Source of the DNA: Bacteriovoracaceae bacterium
Lineage (GTDB): Bacteria; Bdellovibrionota; Bacteriovoracia; Bacteriovoracales; Bacteriovoracaceae
DNA length: 64,000 bases
Reading direction: 5' to 3'
Assembly (NCBI GenBank): GCA_020630335.1
Contig: JAHDBN010000010.1
Span: forward strand, 1 to 64,000
Below are positions 48,623-59,345 of this stretch, in pieces; the first letter of the stretch is position 1, and each line of letters starts with the position of its first letter. Made by a program: the position numbers and the translations under genes. A model generated the notes under the pieces. That model saw nothing but the letters and a program-made list of their open reading frames with translations, did not search any database and was not told the DNA's origin.

Positions 48623-49462
48623 ATGAAATTTTTATTAATTTTATTTTTTTCTCTTCCTATTTTTTCCTATGATACTTTTTTTATTTTAGATTCAGAAAAG
48701 CCAACTCACTATAAAAAAAGAAAGTCTAGTACTTTAAATATCGCTCTTCTAAACTATGGTAATGAATTAAAGAAAAGTGATCTTGAAAGAATTGGAAAAG
48801 TTTTAAAGAAAAGATTTTCTAGGGCCACAAATCATCACCTAAATCTTAACATTAAAGTTATGGCAGTCATTCCCTATCTACATAACATATCATCTTATCC
48901 AGATTTTAAAGCTGAAGAAATTACTGACCCTTTAAGGCTTCAACGTCTTTGGTATTACTATAATATGAGAGTAGATCATCTTATGTATGAAATTAGACGA
49001 GAAGCTATTAATCAGCTAGGTGATAAGCTAAAAAATGTTGATGCTTTACTTGCAGTCACTGGAGCTCAATTTGAAGGTATCGGATATAATGTTGGGGCCA
49101 TAGGAATTACGGAGCAACCTATCGAAATAGCTTGGGGACTTGCAGATAAGGGAAAAGTAAAATTCAGCACTGATTATGAACTTGTAGATGAACTTATTCA
49201 CGAATTAGGACATGTTTTAGGCTTAGGTCATGCAAGCACACAATGTTTTCAAAATGAAATGAGTTATGATGAGATACAACTTTGTTGTTCAAAGTCAATA
49301 AATAGAAACGATGTCATGAGTTATTGTAGGAAAAGAGATAAAGTAAATATCAATTTTCAACATAAATTTGAACAATGTCATTTAGACAGATTAATTAAAG
49401 AAGTTAAGCCTAATTTGCTAAATGGAAAGAAGAGAAAAATTCCTTATATTCGATGTGATTAG
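48623..49462 (+). CDS. Secreted metzincin-type metalloprotease
   Basis: 279 residues from the ATG at 48623, which is preceded by AAAGGA and begins a signal peptide (MKFLLILFFSLPIFS). The zinc site is LIHELGHVLGLGHA (HExxHxxGxxH) and the Met-turn is in DVMSYCRK, so it belongs to the metzincins. Several cysteines surround the active site (TQCFQNE, QLCCSK, SYCRK). The closest named family is uncertain. It adds to the secreted proteases of the window. A hairpin terminator follows. Confidence 0.9.
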   Translation: MKFLLILFFSLPIFSYDTFFILDSEKPTHYKKRKSSTLNIALLNYGNELKKSDLERIGKVLKKRFSRATNHHLNLNIKVMAVIPYLHNISSYPDFKAEEITDPLRLQRLWYYYNMRVDHLMYEIRREAINQLGDKLKNVDALLAVTGAQFEGIGYNVGAIGITEQPIEIAWGLADKGKVKFSTDYELVDELIHELGHVLGLGHASTQCFQNEMSYDEIQLCCSKSINRNDVMSYCRKRDKVNINFQHKFEQCHLDRLIKEVKPNLLNGKKRKIPYIRCD

Positions 49463-49520
49463 AACATCTAGTACAGAGAGTGGTAACTTCCTTGACGCTA
49501 CAAAAGCTTATCTTGCCTCA

Positions 49521-49540
49521 AGAGCACCTAGCTCTTTTTC
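49521..49540 (+). terminator. Terminator after the metalloprotease gene
   Basis: AGAGC-ACCTA-GCTCT followed by TTTTCTCCC forms a short 5-bp stem with a U-tract. It is modest but well placed. Confidence 0.5.
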
Positions 49541-49561
49541 TCCCAAGTCCTTAAAAAGAAC

Positions 49562-52174
49562 CTACCTCACATCACTTTGAATTATCAATCGATTAGGATG
49601 CGTCGCTAAAAATGGATTCACCCCATAAATCCTGAAAGGTTTTTGCGCTTTCTGTACCCTCCAAACTTCACCTGCTTCTTCTGGGTCAACGAAAATTTTA
49701 TGATAGCTATCTTTTTGAGATACATCTGAATTCTCTTGTAAATCCAAAACTACCTGCCCAGAAGGATTCAAAATCTTCCCCCGTCCACTACCTGAATAAA
49801 AAGTGAACTCTGAAACTCCTGCTGGAACATAAAAATATCGATAAGCCCCATGATCACCAAAAGCATCAAGTGAGAGTTTCACATCTTCTTTTTCAAGTTT
49901 GATAACTAAATCTTCTGAAACCTCTGAGACATTTAGATCATTTTTAAATTCGAGCACTCCCCCCCCAAGTGAAAAAACGTCAATAAGATATAACCCTTCC
50001 TCGGAAATACTCTCATCAAATTCATAAAACAATCCATCTTTCTTTAAATCTCTATAGTCAGCAATGAGCTCTTTCCTATCATTTAGCTTACTAATAGAAA
50101 TTCGAGGAGAAAATCCTAATTCTCTATAATGCTTGATATACCCAAAAAGATACTTAAACTGCAATTCTTGACCTTTTTTCAGATAGATCAAATAAGACTT
50201 ATCGCCTTGAAAGTAATGACCTCTATTAAATAGATCATAATAATTTCCTTTAAAACTAGCAGTACTTAGCTCATCTAGATAAACAACTGGCGAGGATAAG
50301 TTTAAGTGATCTGGTAAAATTAAATCATCTTCTGCTCCTAAAAAACCTAATATCTCTTCTTGAGTATATGGCTCACTACTCTTCCAAGGATTCAAGGACT
50401 CCCTGACATTTCTGGTAGCTCCATCTGGTATTTTGACCAATCCATCATTGGCATCTAAGAGAACATAAGCCGCATGGCTATGATTAAGATGTAGTTTTCT
50501 AAACCTATAGGTGAACATAATATATTTCTTAAACTTCTCTTGCCTAGTGTCTAGATTTAAATCTTTTTGATACTCATAAAGAAGCCTTAAGCTCTGTGTG
50601 TATATAACTAAGTGCTCAATTCTTTTTCTTGATTGCTCTGAGAGCTCATGAGTCAAAGCAGCCCTTAGCACTGAAAATTGTTTTCTTACTTTCTCCAAAC
50701 TAAACTTTAGGGGATGCTTATGATCAAGATATAAGAAAAACTCTCTCATCTCTTCTTTTGCATCCTCAAACATTTGTTCTAAAAACTCTTCGTAGTATTT
50801 GTCTTTATTTTTTATCTCTTTAATATCCCAAAGCGATCGTTTAATCATAAAATAATTAAAGGCATAAGGTGTGTAATTATCTGCTCCTTCTGATTTGTAG
50901 TACTTCCCATTATTATCATGAACAAACTTTATAGTCTTAAGCATAGTATCTAGATCAGCAATTCTTGAGCGCTCATCAACTCCTTTGTACCATTGATAGA
51001 CTGCAGAGTATTCATACATTCCCAGTTCTTTTACTTTTTCAGACCAAAGCTTGTAAGCTTCTTCAAATTTCATATCTTTTGCACGAATAAATCCATTTGC
51101 AAGATAAGTGATAACATTCTCTTCAGCTTTTAAAGCTGGTGGATGAGAATGCTGGTTATAAGCATAAAATCCAACAAACTTTTTTCTTCCATTAAAATCT
51201 ATCGATGATATTTTCCTGGCAAGAGTATTTGCAATATGGACAACATGATCAGATGCATATTCTCCAATATCCAAGCAAGGAATAGAATTACAAATCCCTC
51301 CATTACCATCATCTGGTTCCACTGAAAATGCCTCGTCATTAGGATTTTTTTCTAGCCAATCAAGTGCAAACTCCTCAAAGATTTCATGGACTCTCGCCTC
51401 AGATGGATTTAGATTTCCTCCGACTTGGTATTCATTATTCACTTCAACAAAGTATGAAGGATTTTCTTCTAACTCTTCAGCATATTCTTGTTTTATTTTC
51501 CACTGAAAGTGTCTTAAAGCAAGATAGTTTTCTGTAAACTGATTTACTTCTTTATATTTTCCCAGTGAACTCTCTAGTTCTGGCCATGTTGAATATCCCT
51601 CAAAAGAAGTTCTTCCTAAAAAGCTAGGAGAGAAGCTTTCTTTATAACTAACCCACAAAGAATCACTAGAAGGTATATATTCCCAATAATCAGCAGGTGA
51701 ATATAATCGATACCCTAGATCAAATAAAATCTTATAAACTGCTCTTTTTACTCCTTTTTTATGATGAGACAATACTAAAAGTTGCTTCTTGGCTGTATTG
51801 CTCTCTAAAATAAATGCTTCTCTGTCTTTAAAGTTTTTATGTTCTACTAATGAGGTTGTAAGTTCAAAATGCTTATTAGGGTTAATATAGCCTAAATAAA
51901 TACCCGGATCGTCAGCACTTTTGGTAAAGTCTCTTTGTTCTATCTTAAAATGAACTTGGGTGATTTCAGATAATATCTCTTGTAATTGTTGAGCACTATC
52001 CAAGAAGTCATCTTTTGAGTTCTTACTTATATAAATATTGGGATGATTAACAAGATTAATTCTTTTCTTAAAAACTCTTCTTTCCCCCAAATTATAAAAG
52101 TTTTCAAATGAAGCATTATTGCCACAAGAAATAAGTAAGAAAACAAGAATACTCTTTATTAGTAATTTATTCAT
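49562..52174 (-). CDS. DUF4838 lipoprotein, glycoside-hydrolase-like
   Basis: 870 residues. Lipobox Cys17 (LLISC). The N-terminal third has the GH-accessory-like segment GYRLYSPADYWEYIP, found before DUF4838 and alpha-glucuronidase-like domains. The DUF4838 core follows: ENPSYFVEVNNEYQVGGNLN, then SVEPDDGNGGIC and a helical region with FVGFYAYNQHSHPP. The C-terminal 250 residues are beta-rich, possibly carbohydrate-binding. DUF4838 proteins occur in polysaccharide-degradation clusters, so action on a surface glycan is plausible. No companion sugar genes adjoin it. Confidence 0.8.
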   Translation of the reverse strand: MNKLLIKSILVFLLISCGNNASFENFYNLGERRVFKKRINLVNHPNIYISKNSKDDFLDSAQQLQEILSEITQVHFKIEQRDFTKSADDPGIYLGYINPNKHFELTTSLVEHKNFKDREAFILESNTAKKQLLVLSHHKKGVKRAVYKILFDLGYRLYSPADYWEYIPSSDSLWVSYKESFSPSFLGRTSFEGYSTWPELESSLGKYKEVNQFTENYLALRHFQWKIKQEYAEELEENPSYFVEVNNEYQVGGNLNPSEARVHEIFEEFALDWLEKNPNDEAFSVEPDDGNGGICNSIPCLDIGEYASDHVVHIANTLARKISSIDFNGRKKFVGFYAYNQHSHPPALKAEENVITYLANGFIRAKDMKFEEAYKLWSEKVKELGMYEYSAVYQWYKGVDERSRIADLDTMLKTIKFVHDNNGKYYKSEGADNYTPYAFNYFMIKRSLWDIKEIKNKDKYYEEFLEQMFEDAKEEMREFFLYLDHKHPLKFSLEKVRKQFSVLRAALTHELSEQSRKRIEHLVIYTQSLRLLYEYQKDLNLDTRQEKFKKYIMFTYRFRKLHLNHSHAAYVLLDANDGLVKIPDGATRNVRESLNPWKSSEPYTQEEILGFLGAEDDLILPDHLNLSSPVVYLDELSTASFKGNYYDLFNRGHYFQGDKSYLIYLKKGQELQFKYLFGYIKHYRELGFSPRISISKLNDRKELIADYRDLKKDGLFYEFDESISEEGLYLIDVFSLGGGVLEFKNDLNVSEVSEDLVIKLEKEDVKLSLDAFGDHGAYRYFYVPAGVSEFTFYSGSGRGKILNPSGQVVLDLQENSDVSQKDSYHKIFVDPEEAGEVWRVQKAQKPFRIYGVNPFLATHPNRLIIQSDVR

Positions 52175-52256
52175 GAATTACTAATCGTGAATTTATATTT
52201 TCTCTAAAGTAAATTCTTGTAATTTTTAATATTAAATTTTGGGCAAAAACAAAAAA

Positions 52257-52274
52257 ACCTCGACGAATCGAGGT
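52257..52274 (-). terminator. Terminator of the giant lipoprotein gene
   Basis: On the minus strand ACCTCGA-TTCG-TCGAGGT is a 7-bp GC-richer stem with a UUCG-type tetraloop followed by TTTTTTTGTTTTTG. It lies 35 bp past the stop at 52310. Confidence 0.88.
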
Positions 52275-52309
52275 CTTCTTGTTTTCTATTTTAGTTTAAA
52301 ATACTGATA

Positions 52310-55300
52310 CTATCTATTAGCATTCCATAACGCACAATCAGGAAATCCTGTTGGACACCTAAGAGCTGGTAACCTTCCTGGGAGTGCTTCCCAGACTGTA
52401 GTAAAGTCCCATGTAGTATATACAGGATGAGTACTTAAATAGAAATTTGAAAGCGTCGCCTCTGGTGCTGCAAATTCTGGTGTTGTTGTAGGATGAGATC
52501 CATCACATGGTGATCCGACACAAGTTGCTCCAGAATAATAATATGAATCAGTAAGAGTTCCTGATGGGTCCATTGAATGAGTCCCCATAAAATAATCCGA
52601 AGTCACACAATCGACATCACCAACAGAAAAGACATTATCAAAATTATAAGTTTGCAGAGGCTGAACATTTGCAACAAACCCACCACATCGATTACCAGTA
52701 ACAGCTTTAAGATTAGAAATAGTATAAGAATTAGAAATACTATATGTCTGAGTAGTTGTTCCAGTCCCTGCAATAAAGCCTGCACTATGAGTTTCTACGC
52801 CAGTAAGAGTACCCACTCTATTTACATTTGTAACCAAAGAATAACTATCTGTTATTATATTATTACCTCCATTTTCAGTCATGCCTGCAAATCCTCCAAT
52901 TTTCCCTGCTCCTTCAACTAAAGAACCTGCTGAGAAGCTTTCTCGAATTTCAAAAGAATTCCCTCCAAACCTTGCAACAAAACCACCGGCATTTCCATTA
53001 GGATTTCTGACTGAACCTAATGCAAAATTTTTCTCAAATATAATATGATTTGGAGCTGAGTTAGCTGATCTAATTGATCCAACAAATCCTCCTGATCCAA
53101 CTGCACTCCTATTTGCATTACTAAGAACATCACCTGTTACATAGTTGTTCTTGATTAATGTAGGAAATGTCTGAGTTGATGCTATTGCCATTGCTCCCAT
53201 GAAACCTCCAGCTCCTCCATTCCCTGTCCCTGTACTATTTGATTCGACATTACCTGTTGCAAAACAGTTCTCTATAGTTATGCCTCTGTAAGCTCCTCCT
53301 ATAAAACCACCTGCGCTTGCAGCAGAAGCTTCTGTATAAACATCACCTGTTGCGTGAGTATTTTTTATATACGCATTCGCATTAGTCAAATTAATTGAAC
53401 CAATTGCTCCTCCAACGTTTCCAGCCTTCCCATCTACATCTGCATGAGTTTCAGAACTTTCTATCTGAACACCTTTAATCATGTATCCTACTAATCCCCC
53501 AATCATTCCACTCGCTATATCTGCAGTTGGCAAACTTAGTGCATCTACTTTAGAAGAAGATAGAACTTTAACTCCAATTAATTTTGCATTATCTTCCATA
53601 TAACCTGCTGCACCACCACATCTAGTTTTTAAGCAGGTCACAGTTCCTAAAACTTCTGAATTCGAAATAGATGAATTATCACTCATCTTTCCAGCCAAGC
53701 CACCTGTCTGAGTACCATGACCTACAGTGTTTCCACTTGATTTAACGAATTCAAGAAATGAGTTATCAAGTAAAGCACCCACAAAACCACCACAGCTACC
53801 GAAACAATTAACATCACCCTGAGACTCCGTATCACCTAAGCTACTCCCAGATGCCTTAGAGCTATCATTCATTATACCTACTGCCCCACCTATAGTTGAT
53901 GAACTATTAGTAAACCCATCAACATCAATATCAAAAACCAGATCAATTAATTCAGATGTATTATCCATAGCCCCAATTAGGCCACCACACTCAGAAGAAC
54001 CGCAAACAACTGGAGTAGTAATTGTTAAACTGATTGCTCCAGCACTAGCTGCTTGTATTTTTGCAGAATTTTTCATGTATCCAACAAGCCCACCTGTCTT
54101 CTTAGCTGTATTACTAACTGTACCTGTATAAACTATATTATCGAGAACCACAGAATTCGCCATAATTCCAAAAGCTCCACCACATTGATCATGTGTACAA
54201 GTCACTGTAAGTGCTGTTCCGTTAACTTGATCTAGTGTGGCGTCATCAAAGTTTCCAATAATACCACCAGTATTTAACCCACCAGAGACAACACCTGAAT
54301 TGCTTATTTCTATGCTCTGAAGATCTGCTCCTCCTGTTGCTTTGCTCGCTAACACTCCACAATCAGCTGCCCCACAGGTTACTGCATAATTATCAATCGT
54401 AAGATCATAAACCTTACCACCAGCGATTTCAGTAAACACACCTGTATCATCAGCTCCGTTATAAATCTTTTTATTGTTTCCGTTGAAGTCCCCTGTGAAT
54501 GAACCAATACCAGTGTCATTTCCGATTGAGCTCATATCAATGTCATTACAAAGAATATAAAACTTATCCATTGGTCCATTCTGAGCTAGATCTTCAAGTT
54601 GAGTTTCGTTATAAATCTCCCAAGCAGTTGCCGTTGCTAGACCGTCACCAAAATCATCATACTTAGTCGCACTCGGCCCTGTCGCATCTACACATTGCTT
54701 CGCTTCTCCTGAAACTTTTGCTGTATCATTTGTTACTCCATCAGAACAAGTTGCCGTATAAGCAAGATCCCAAACCCCAAGAGCCGTCGGTGTAATCACT
54801 ACGTTTGGTAGAGTCCCCGTAAATGTACAGTTAGTACATGCTCCAGCTGTATAAGTTATAGGAGCGCAAGATGAATCTGTATCATTAGTTGAAACGTCTA
54901 TACTTGAAAGTGCAACACCTGGCGCACTATCCGTTTGAGGATCGTCTACTGCATCTATACTTGCAGCTGTTCCAAAAACTTTTGCATTATCTGTAGTCGA
55001 ACCATCAGAACAAGTTGCTGTATAAGCAAGATCCCAAGCTCCTGCAGCTGCAGGTGTAATAACCACGCTTGGCAATGAACCTGTAAATGTACAGTTTGTA
55101 CAAGTTCCTGTTGTATATGTAATGGGAGCACACGCATTTGATGTATCATTACTTGATACATCAATGCTTGCTAATGCCACACCTGCTTCACTAACGCTTA
55201 CCTCATCATCCACAGCATTAATTTCAACAGCACTTACTGCATTACCAAAAAGTTTACCACTATCGGCAGTTGATCCATTCGCACAAGTTGCAGTGTAAGG

Positions 55301-58219
55301 CACTTCCCATGCCCCTGGATTAGTTGGAGTAACTATAACACTTGGTAAAGTTCCACTCACAGTCGCATTAACGAGAGTTCCCAAAGTATAAGTGATAGGA
55401 GTACAACTTGAACTCGTTACCAAAAGACTTAAATCTTCTGCTCCAAGTGCTATACCTTCTGTCGATGGATCAATCTCTTTATCAGGAGAATCTACTTCCG
55501 CTGCTGTTCCAGTAACATCTGCCGTATCCGAAGTTGAGCCATTAGCACAAGTTGCAGTATAGGTTAGCTTCCAAGCTCCAGCAGCTGTAGGAATAATATT
55601 ATAACTTGGACCAGTTCCTGAAAAAGTACAATTCAGCACACAGTTTGCACTGTAAGTAATTGGTGCACAGTTTGAACTCGAATCGGCCGTTCCAGTTGAA
55701 CCTGCTGCAGTATCTACATTTACTATTGAGGTCACTGCCGGCTCACTTACAGTAACAGGGTTATCATTAGCTGTTATATCCGCTGCCGTTCCTAAAACTT
55801 TCGCATTGCTTGTTGTTGTTCCATCTGAACAAGTTGCTGCATAAGCAAGGTTCCAAGTTCCTGCAGCTGTTGGAGTAATATCTACACTAGGCAGAGAACC
55901 TGTAAAAGTACAATTAGTACAAGCTCCTGCAGTATAAGTAATAGGTGTACAATTTGTATTACCATCATTTAAAGATACATTTACGGTAGGAACAACAACC
56001 CCTGCTTCACTAGCACTCACTGGATCATCTGTAGCTGTAATTGCTGGAATAGCAAGTGCTGTTCCTATTACACTTGCAGTGTCTGAAGTCGATCCGTCAG
56101 AACAAGTTGCTTTATAAGTAAAACTCCAAGCTCCTGCTGCTGTTGGAGTAATATCATAATTAGGTGCACTTGGATTAGCTACTGCTGTACAGTTCGTACA
56201 TGCCACTTGAGAATATACAATTGGTGCACAAAAAGAATCCGTATCGTTTCCTGATACATCTATTGCATTTACTGATCCTGCTTGTGAACTTGCTACACTA
56301 TCATCCATAGCATCTATCTCTACTGGTAAAACATTTTCACTATCCGTTGCAAGTTGCCCACTTGGGTCTACTAAATCAGCTGAGCATGTCCAAGGACCTG
56401 AGCCTGCAAAAGTTACTGAAGGTACTGTAAAGCTTCCTCCACTACAAGTTACTGGTGCACTAGGTCCAGCTCCGCAATCAACTGTAATGCTAGATCCCTC
56501 TGGAGAGCACGCTCCACTTGTAGGGTGATTACCCGCTGCTGATACTGCTGGTATATCTAAATCAACACTAGGATTATTCATCCCTGTAATGTCACTATCT
56601 GTATCTACTAATCCACTTGGTGCTACTAAGGTAGCTGTACAAGTTGCTGGCACTGAAGAAATCACTGTGCTAGCTCCACTATAAACTCCACCACTACAAG
56701 TTACTGCTGCACTTGGACCTGCTCCACAATCAAGTGTCACACTTGATCCATCCGGAGAACACGTTCCGCTTAAAAAATGAGTCCCTGGAGTTGTAATTGT
56801 ACTTATATCATCAATTGTTACCTCTGGGTTTCCATCAACAGGTGCTGCTGTTGATTCTGTATCCGAGTCACTTAAACCAGTTGCTGAATCAGTTACTACT
56901 GAAACACAACTAGCTGGAAGAGATGCTATGTTTACACTTGCAAGACTAAAAGATCCACCAGAACACGTCCCACTCACTGGGCCTGATCCACAATCAACAC
57001 TTACAGCCGCTCCATCTGGTGAACAAGACCCGCTCATTGAATGAGACCCTGGAGTCGTTATTGAGATTATTGGATCTAAATTTATCTCTGGAAGAGGAAT
57101 TAAATCCGTTGAATCAGTTGCTTGATTTGAATCTTGATCTATTAAATTTGCCGAGCACGTTGCAGGCAATGTTGATACATTTACTGAAACTACTGAATAA
57201 CTTCCTCCGCTACAAATCACAGGCGCACTTACCCCTGAACCGCAATCAACCGTTACACTTGATCCATCTGGTGAACATGACCCAGTCATAGGATAACTAC
57301 CTGGAATGTAAACTTCAGGATCATCGATACTAACCTCTGGAAGAGAGATAGCAGTAATATCGCTATCTGAATCAGTTTGTCCGTTAGGAGCAACTAAGCT
57401 TGCTGTACAAGTTGCTGGTATAGAAGAAATTGTTGTATTCGCTCCGCTATAAACTCCGCCACTACAAGTAACTGGAGCACTAGCTCCTGCTCCACAATCA
57501 ACAGTAATACTTGATCCATCTGGGGAACAACTTCCACTCATTGGATAAGTTCCAGGAGCAGTAATTGAACTTATATCATTTAAAGTCACCACTGGATTTA
57601 CTCCTGATGGAGTTGACTCTGTATCTGTATCACTTAAACCAGTTGATGAATCAGTAATTATCGAATGACAACTAGCGGGCAAACTAGGCACTCCAACTAC
57701 AGGTATATTGAATATTCCTGAACTACAAGCAACTGGAGATGTAGGACCTGACCCACAATCAACACTCACCAATGCTCCATCTGGTGCACATGAACCTACC
57801 ATTGGATGATTACCGGTAGTTGAAATTGAATCAACCGGATCTAGATCAACAAAAGGAGTAACTAAAGGGTTCGAGCTTTCTGTATCTCCGGCAACCGGAG
57901 TCCCTCCAGAGCTTAGAGTTGTCACACAAACAGCTGGGCAAAGAGTTGGGAAAGGAACGTTAGGCACCATGAAGGATCCAGAATTACAAGTTGTACTTAC
58001 CGGACCAGCTCCACAATCAACTTCAATGTCTGCTCCACCTGTACATGTTCCTGATAAGTTATGAGTAACACCTGAACCACAATTTAAACTTGAAATAGAG
58101 TCAAGATTTACATTGGGTGCTACTGACGAAGAGGAATCAAACAAATAAGCATTGTCATTATCCGCACAAGAGACAAAAAATAAAACTACTAATAAAACTA
58201 CTGATTTAAAAAACTGCAT
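52310..58219 (-). CDS. Giant repeat lipoprotein with GLUG-type C-terminal repeats
   Basis: 1969 residues. Lipobox Cys18 (FFVSC). Residues about 30-640 carry seven or eight repeats with SGSCSPDGSSVTVDCGAGPS and an alternating SLPATC. About 640-1180 hold six repeats of about 90 residues (CAPITY...CTNCTFTGSLP...ITPTAAGAW.LAYTATCSDGST.D.AKV.GTA). From about 1200 a different region starts (AWEIYNETQLEDLAQNG), followed by some twenty 20-25-residue GLUG-type repeats (TGGLVGYM, GGFVGAL, GGAIGSI), which usually fold as a beta-helix. It shares both N-terminal repeat types and the start leader with the partial lipoprotein at 1-4063. An adhesin-like function is inferred. Confidence 0.9.
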   Translation of the reverse strand: MQFFKSVVLLVVLFFVSCADNDNAYLFDSSSSVAPNVNLDSISSLNCGSGVTHNLSGTCTGGADIEVDCGAGPVSTTCNSGSFMVPNVPFPTLCPAVCVTTLSSGGTPVAGDTESSNPLVTPFVDLDPVDSISTTGNHPMVGSCAPDGALVSVDCGSGPTSPVACSSGIFNIPVVGVPSLPASCHSIITDSSTGLSDTDTESTPSGVNPVVTLNDISSITAPGTYPMSGSCSPDGSSITVDCGAGASAPVTCSGGVYSGANTTISSIPATCTASLVAPNGQTDSDSDITAISLPEVSIDDPEVYIPGSYPMTGSCSPDGSSVTVDCGSGVSAPVICSGGSYSVVSVNVSTLPATCSANLIDQDSNQATDSTDLIPLPEINLDPIISITTPGSHSMSGSCSPDGAAVSVDCGSGPVSGTCSGGSFSLASVNIASLPASCVSVVTDSATGLSDSDTESTAAPVDGNPEVTIDDISTITTPGTHFLSGTCSPDGSSVTLDCGAGPSAAVTCSGGVYSGASTVISSVPATCTATLVAPSGLVDTDSDITGMNNPSVDLDIPAVSAAGNHPTSGACSPEGSSITVDCGAGPSAPVTCSGGSFTVPSVTFAGSGPWTCSADLVDPSGQLATDSENVLPVEIDAMDDSVASSQAGSVNAIDVSGNDTDSFCAPIVYSQVACTNCTAVANPSAPNYDITPTAAGAWSFTYKATCSDGSTSDTASVIGTALAIPAITATDDPVSASEAGVVVPTVNVSLNDGNTNCTPITYTAGACTNCTFTGSLPSVDITPTAAGTWNLAYAATCSDGTTTSNAKVLGTAADITANDNPVTVSEPAVTSIVNVDTAAGSTGTADSSSNCAPITYSANCVLNCTFSGTGPSYNIIPTAAGAWKLTYTATCANGSTSDTADVTGTAAEVDSPDKEIDPSTEGIALGAEDLSLLVTSSSCTPITYTLGTLVNATVSGTLPSVIVTPTNPGAWEVPYTATCANGSTADSGKLFGNAVSAVEINAVDDEVSVSEAGVALASIDVSSNDTSNACAPITYTTGTCTNCTFTGSLPSVVITPAAAGAWDLAYTATCSDGSTTDNAKVFGTAASIDAVDDPQTDSAPGVALSSIDVSTNDTDSSCAPITYTAGACTNCTFTGTLPNVVITPTALGVWDLAYTATCSDGVTNDTAKVSGEAKQCVDATGPSATKYDDFGDGLATATAWEIYNETQLEDLAQNGPMDKFYILCNDIDMSSIGNDTGIGSFTGDFNGNNKKIYNGADDTGVFTEIAGGKVYDLTIDNYAVTCGAADCGVLASKATGGADLQSIEISNSGVVSGGLNTGGIIGNFDDATLDQVNGTALTVTCTHDQCGGAFGIMANSVVLDNIVYTGTVSNTAKKTGGLVGYMKNSAKIQAASAGAISLTITTPVVCGSSECGGLIGAMDNTSELIDLVFDIDVDGFTNSSSTIGGAVGIMNDSSKASGSSLGDTESQGDVNCFGSCGGFVGALLDNSFLEFVKSSGNTVGHGTQTGGLAGKMSDNSSISNSEVLGTVTCLKTRCGGAAGYMEDNAKLIGVKVLSSSKVDALSLPTADIASGMIGGLVGYMIKGVQIESSETHADVDGKAGNVGGAIGSINLTNANAYIKNTHATGDVYTEASAASAGGFIGGAYRGITIENCFATGNVESNSTGTGNGGAGGFMGAMAIASTQTFPTLIKNNYVTGDVLSNANRSAVGSGGFVGSIRSANSAPNHIIFEKNFALGSVRNPNGNAGGFVARFGGNSFEIRESFSAGSLVEGAGKIGGFAGMTENGGNNIITDSYSLVTNVNRVGTLTGVETHSAGFIAGTGTTTQTYSISNSYTISNLKAVTGNRCGGFVANVQPLQTYNFDNVFSVGDVDCVTSDYFMGTHSMDPSGTLTDSYYYSGATCVGSPCDGSHPTTTPEFAAPEATLSNFYLSTHPVYTTWDFTTVWEALPGRLPALRCPTGFPDCALWNANR

Positions 58220-58583
58220 ACGTACAACCTATTCCTTTACTTTATAATTCAATCAAGACTTAACTGATATTCATTTACCCTTCACACAAAATTTCCTAAA
58301 TTAATTATCGAACATATTAATCTCTTCCAGTTTCACAAATTGCTCTTTCAATACTTTTCTCTAGATTTAAAGATATTCTAGACCCTAATACAAAAAAACA
58401 ATCTTAAAGTTATTATCGGGCAATCTTGGATAGTACTAAAGAAGGTATTGGCAATATTCGTGGTTAATTTTGTCCATCATTCTGAAATCACGACTCCTTT
58501 ATGATAACAAATTGGGGTCACAGGCAACCTCTTGCATAAGATCTCATATTGCCGACCTCAAATCACAGTGCTACCCTAAGAAA
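58220..58583. other. Divergent non-coding region between giant lipoprotein and regulator
   Basis: No gene is visible. An in-frame TTG at 58470 could extend the regulator, but its N-terminus would not resemble the family. GGGGTC (58514) with GGCAA (58523) and TTGCC (58549) with GACCTC (58554) form an 11-bp stem with a three-base bulge, one G-T wobble and a 21-nt loop, ending about 25 nt before the regulator ATG. Confidence 0.5.
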
Positions 58584-59345
58584 ATGAGTTCTATTTTCAC
58601 CAGAATATTAAAAAGAGAGTTTGAGAAAAAAAAACAAAAAAACACTCAGTATAGCCTAAGGGCCTTTGCTAAATATTTGGAGGTTGATCACTCTTTATTA
58701 TCTAAAGTCTTGAGGTCTAAAAGAGAATTTTCAACAAAGATGATTCTTCGAATAGCTCCGAAGATTGGACTTTCTAGTGATCAAGTAAAGCTAATTTCAA
58801 AACATCAAGGAAGCGGTAAGTTCTTGTGGGAAAAAATTGATAAAGATTTATTCAACAAGGTTGCGACATGGCTAACATTTGCAATACTAGAAACTATCAA
58901 AATACCTCATATTTCTTTTTCAGCATCTAAAATTTCAAAAGCTTTATCACTTGATATTAGTGAGATCCAACCAACTTTGGATAAGCTAGTATCTCTTGAG
59001 GTCATATCTAACAATAATGGTGTGTATAAATTTGATAATCCATCGACCAACTGGTTTGATTTTGAACACACTAGCGAAGTAAGAAAAAGGCTCCAAGAAG
59101 AATTTTTGATAAAATCAATTGAAGCTCTAAAAAGTGTTAACTTTAAAGAGCGAATTCATTCGTCACTTACCATTTCAATGAATAGAAAAGATTTACCTGC
59201 AGTAAAAGAAATTACTCAAGATTATATAAAAAAAATGAATACTTTTATCTCGACAAGCGACAAAGATAAAGAAGTCGTCTATCAACTTTGTACTTCATTT
59301 TTTCCTCTTTCTCAAATTGATTTCCAAGGAAAGGAGTACTTGTGA
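58584..59345 (+). CDS. TIGR02147/DUF4423-family regulator, second copy
   Basis: 253 residues from the ATG at 58584, which restores the usual family N-terminus (MSSIFTRILKREFEKK). Xre-like HTH: YSLRAFAKYLEVDHSLLSKV, then LRSKREF. The C-terminal region has LDKLVSLEVISNNNGVYKF and SSLTISMNRKDLPAVKEI, ending in FFPLSQI, as in the copy at 38480-39262. It is transcribed away from the giant lipoprotein gene at 52310 and could control it. Its TGA overlaps the GTG start of an exported-protein gene (GTGA). Confidence 0.85.
   Translation: MSSIFTRILKREFEKKKQKNTQYSLRAFAKYLEVDHSLLSKVLRSKREFSTKMILRIAPKIGLSSDQVKLISKHQGSGKFLWEKIDKDLFNKVATWLTFAILETIKIPHISFSASKISKALSLDISEIQPTLDKLVSLEVISNNNGVYKFDNPSTNWFDFEHTSEVRKRLQEEFLIKSIEALKSVNFKERIHSSLTISMNRKDLPAVKEITQDYIKKMNTFISTSDKDKEVVYQLCTSFFPLSQIDFQGKEYL

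Noticed and set aside
52577-52921. Plus-strand frame opposite the GLUG repeat region
   Set aside because: Shadow of the repetitive minus-strand gene; no ribosome site or recognisable protein pattern.
58470-58583. 38-residue N-terminal extension of the second TIGR02147 regulator
   Set aside because: It begins at a TTG without a ribosome site, and the sequence does not resemble the family; the ATG at 58584 aligns with the usual N-terminus.
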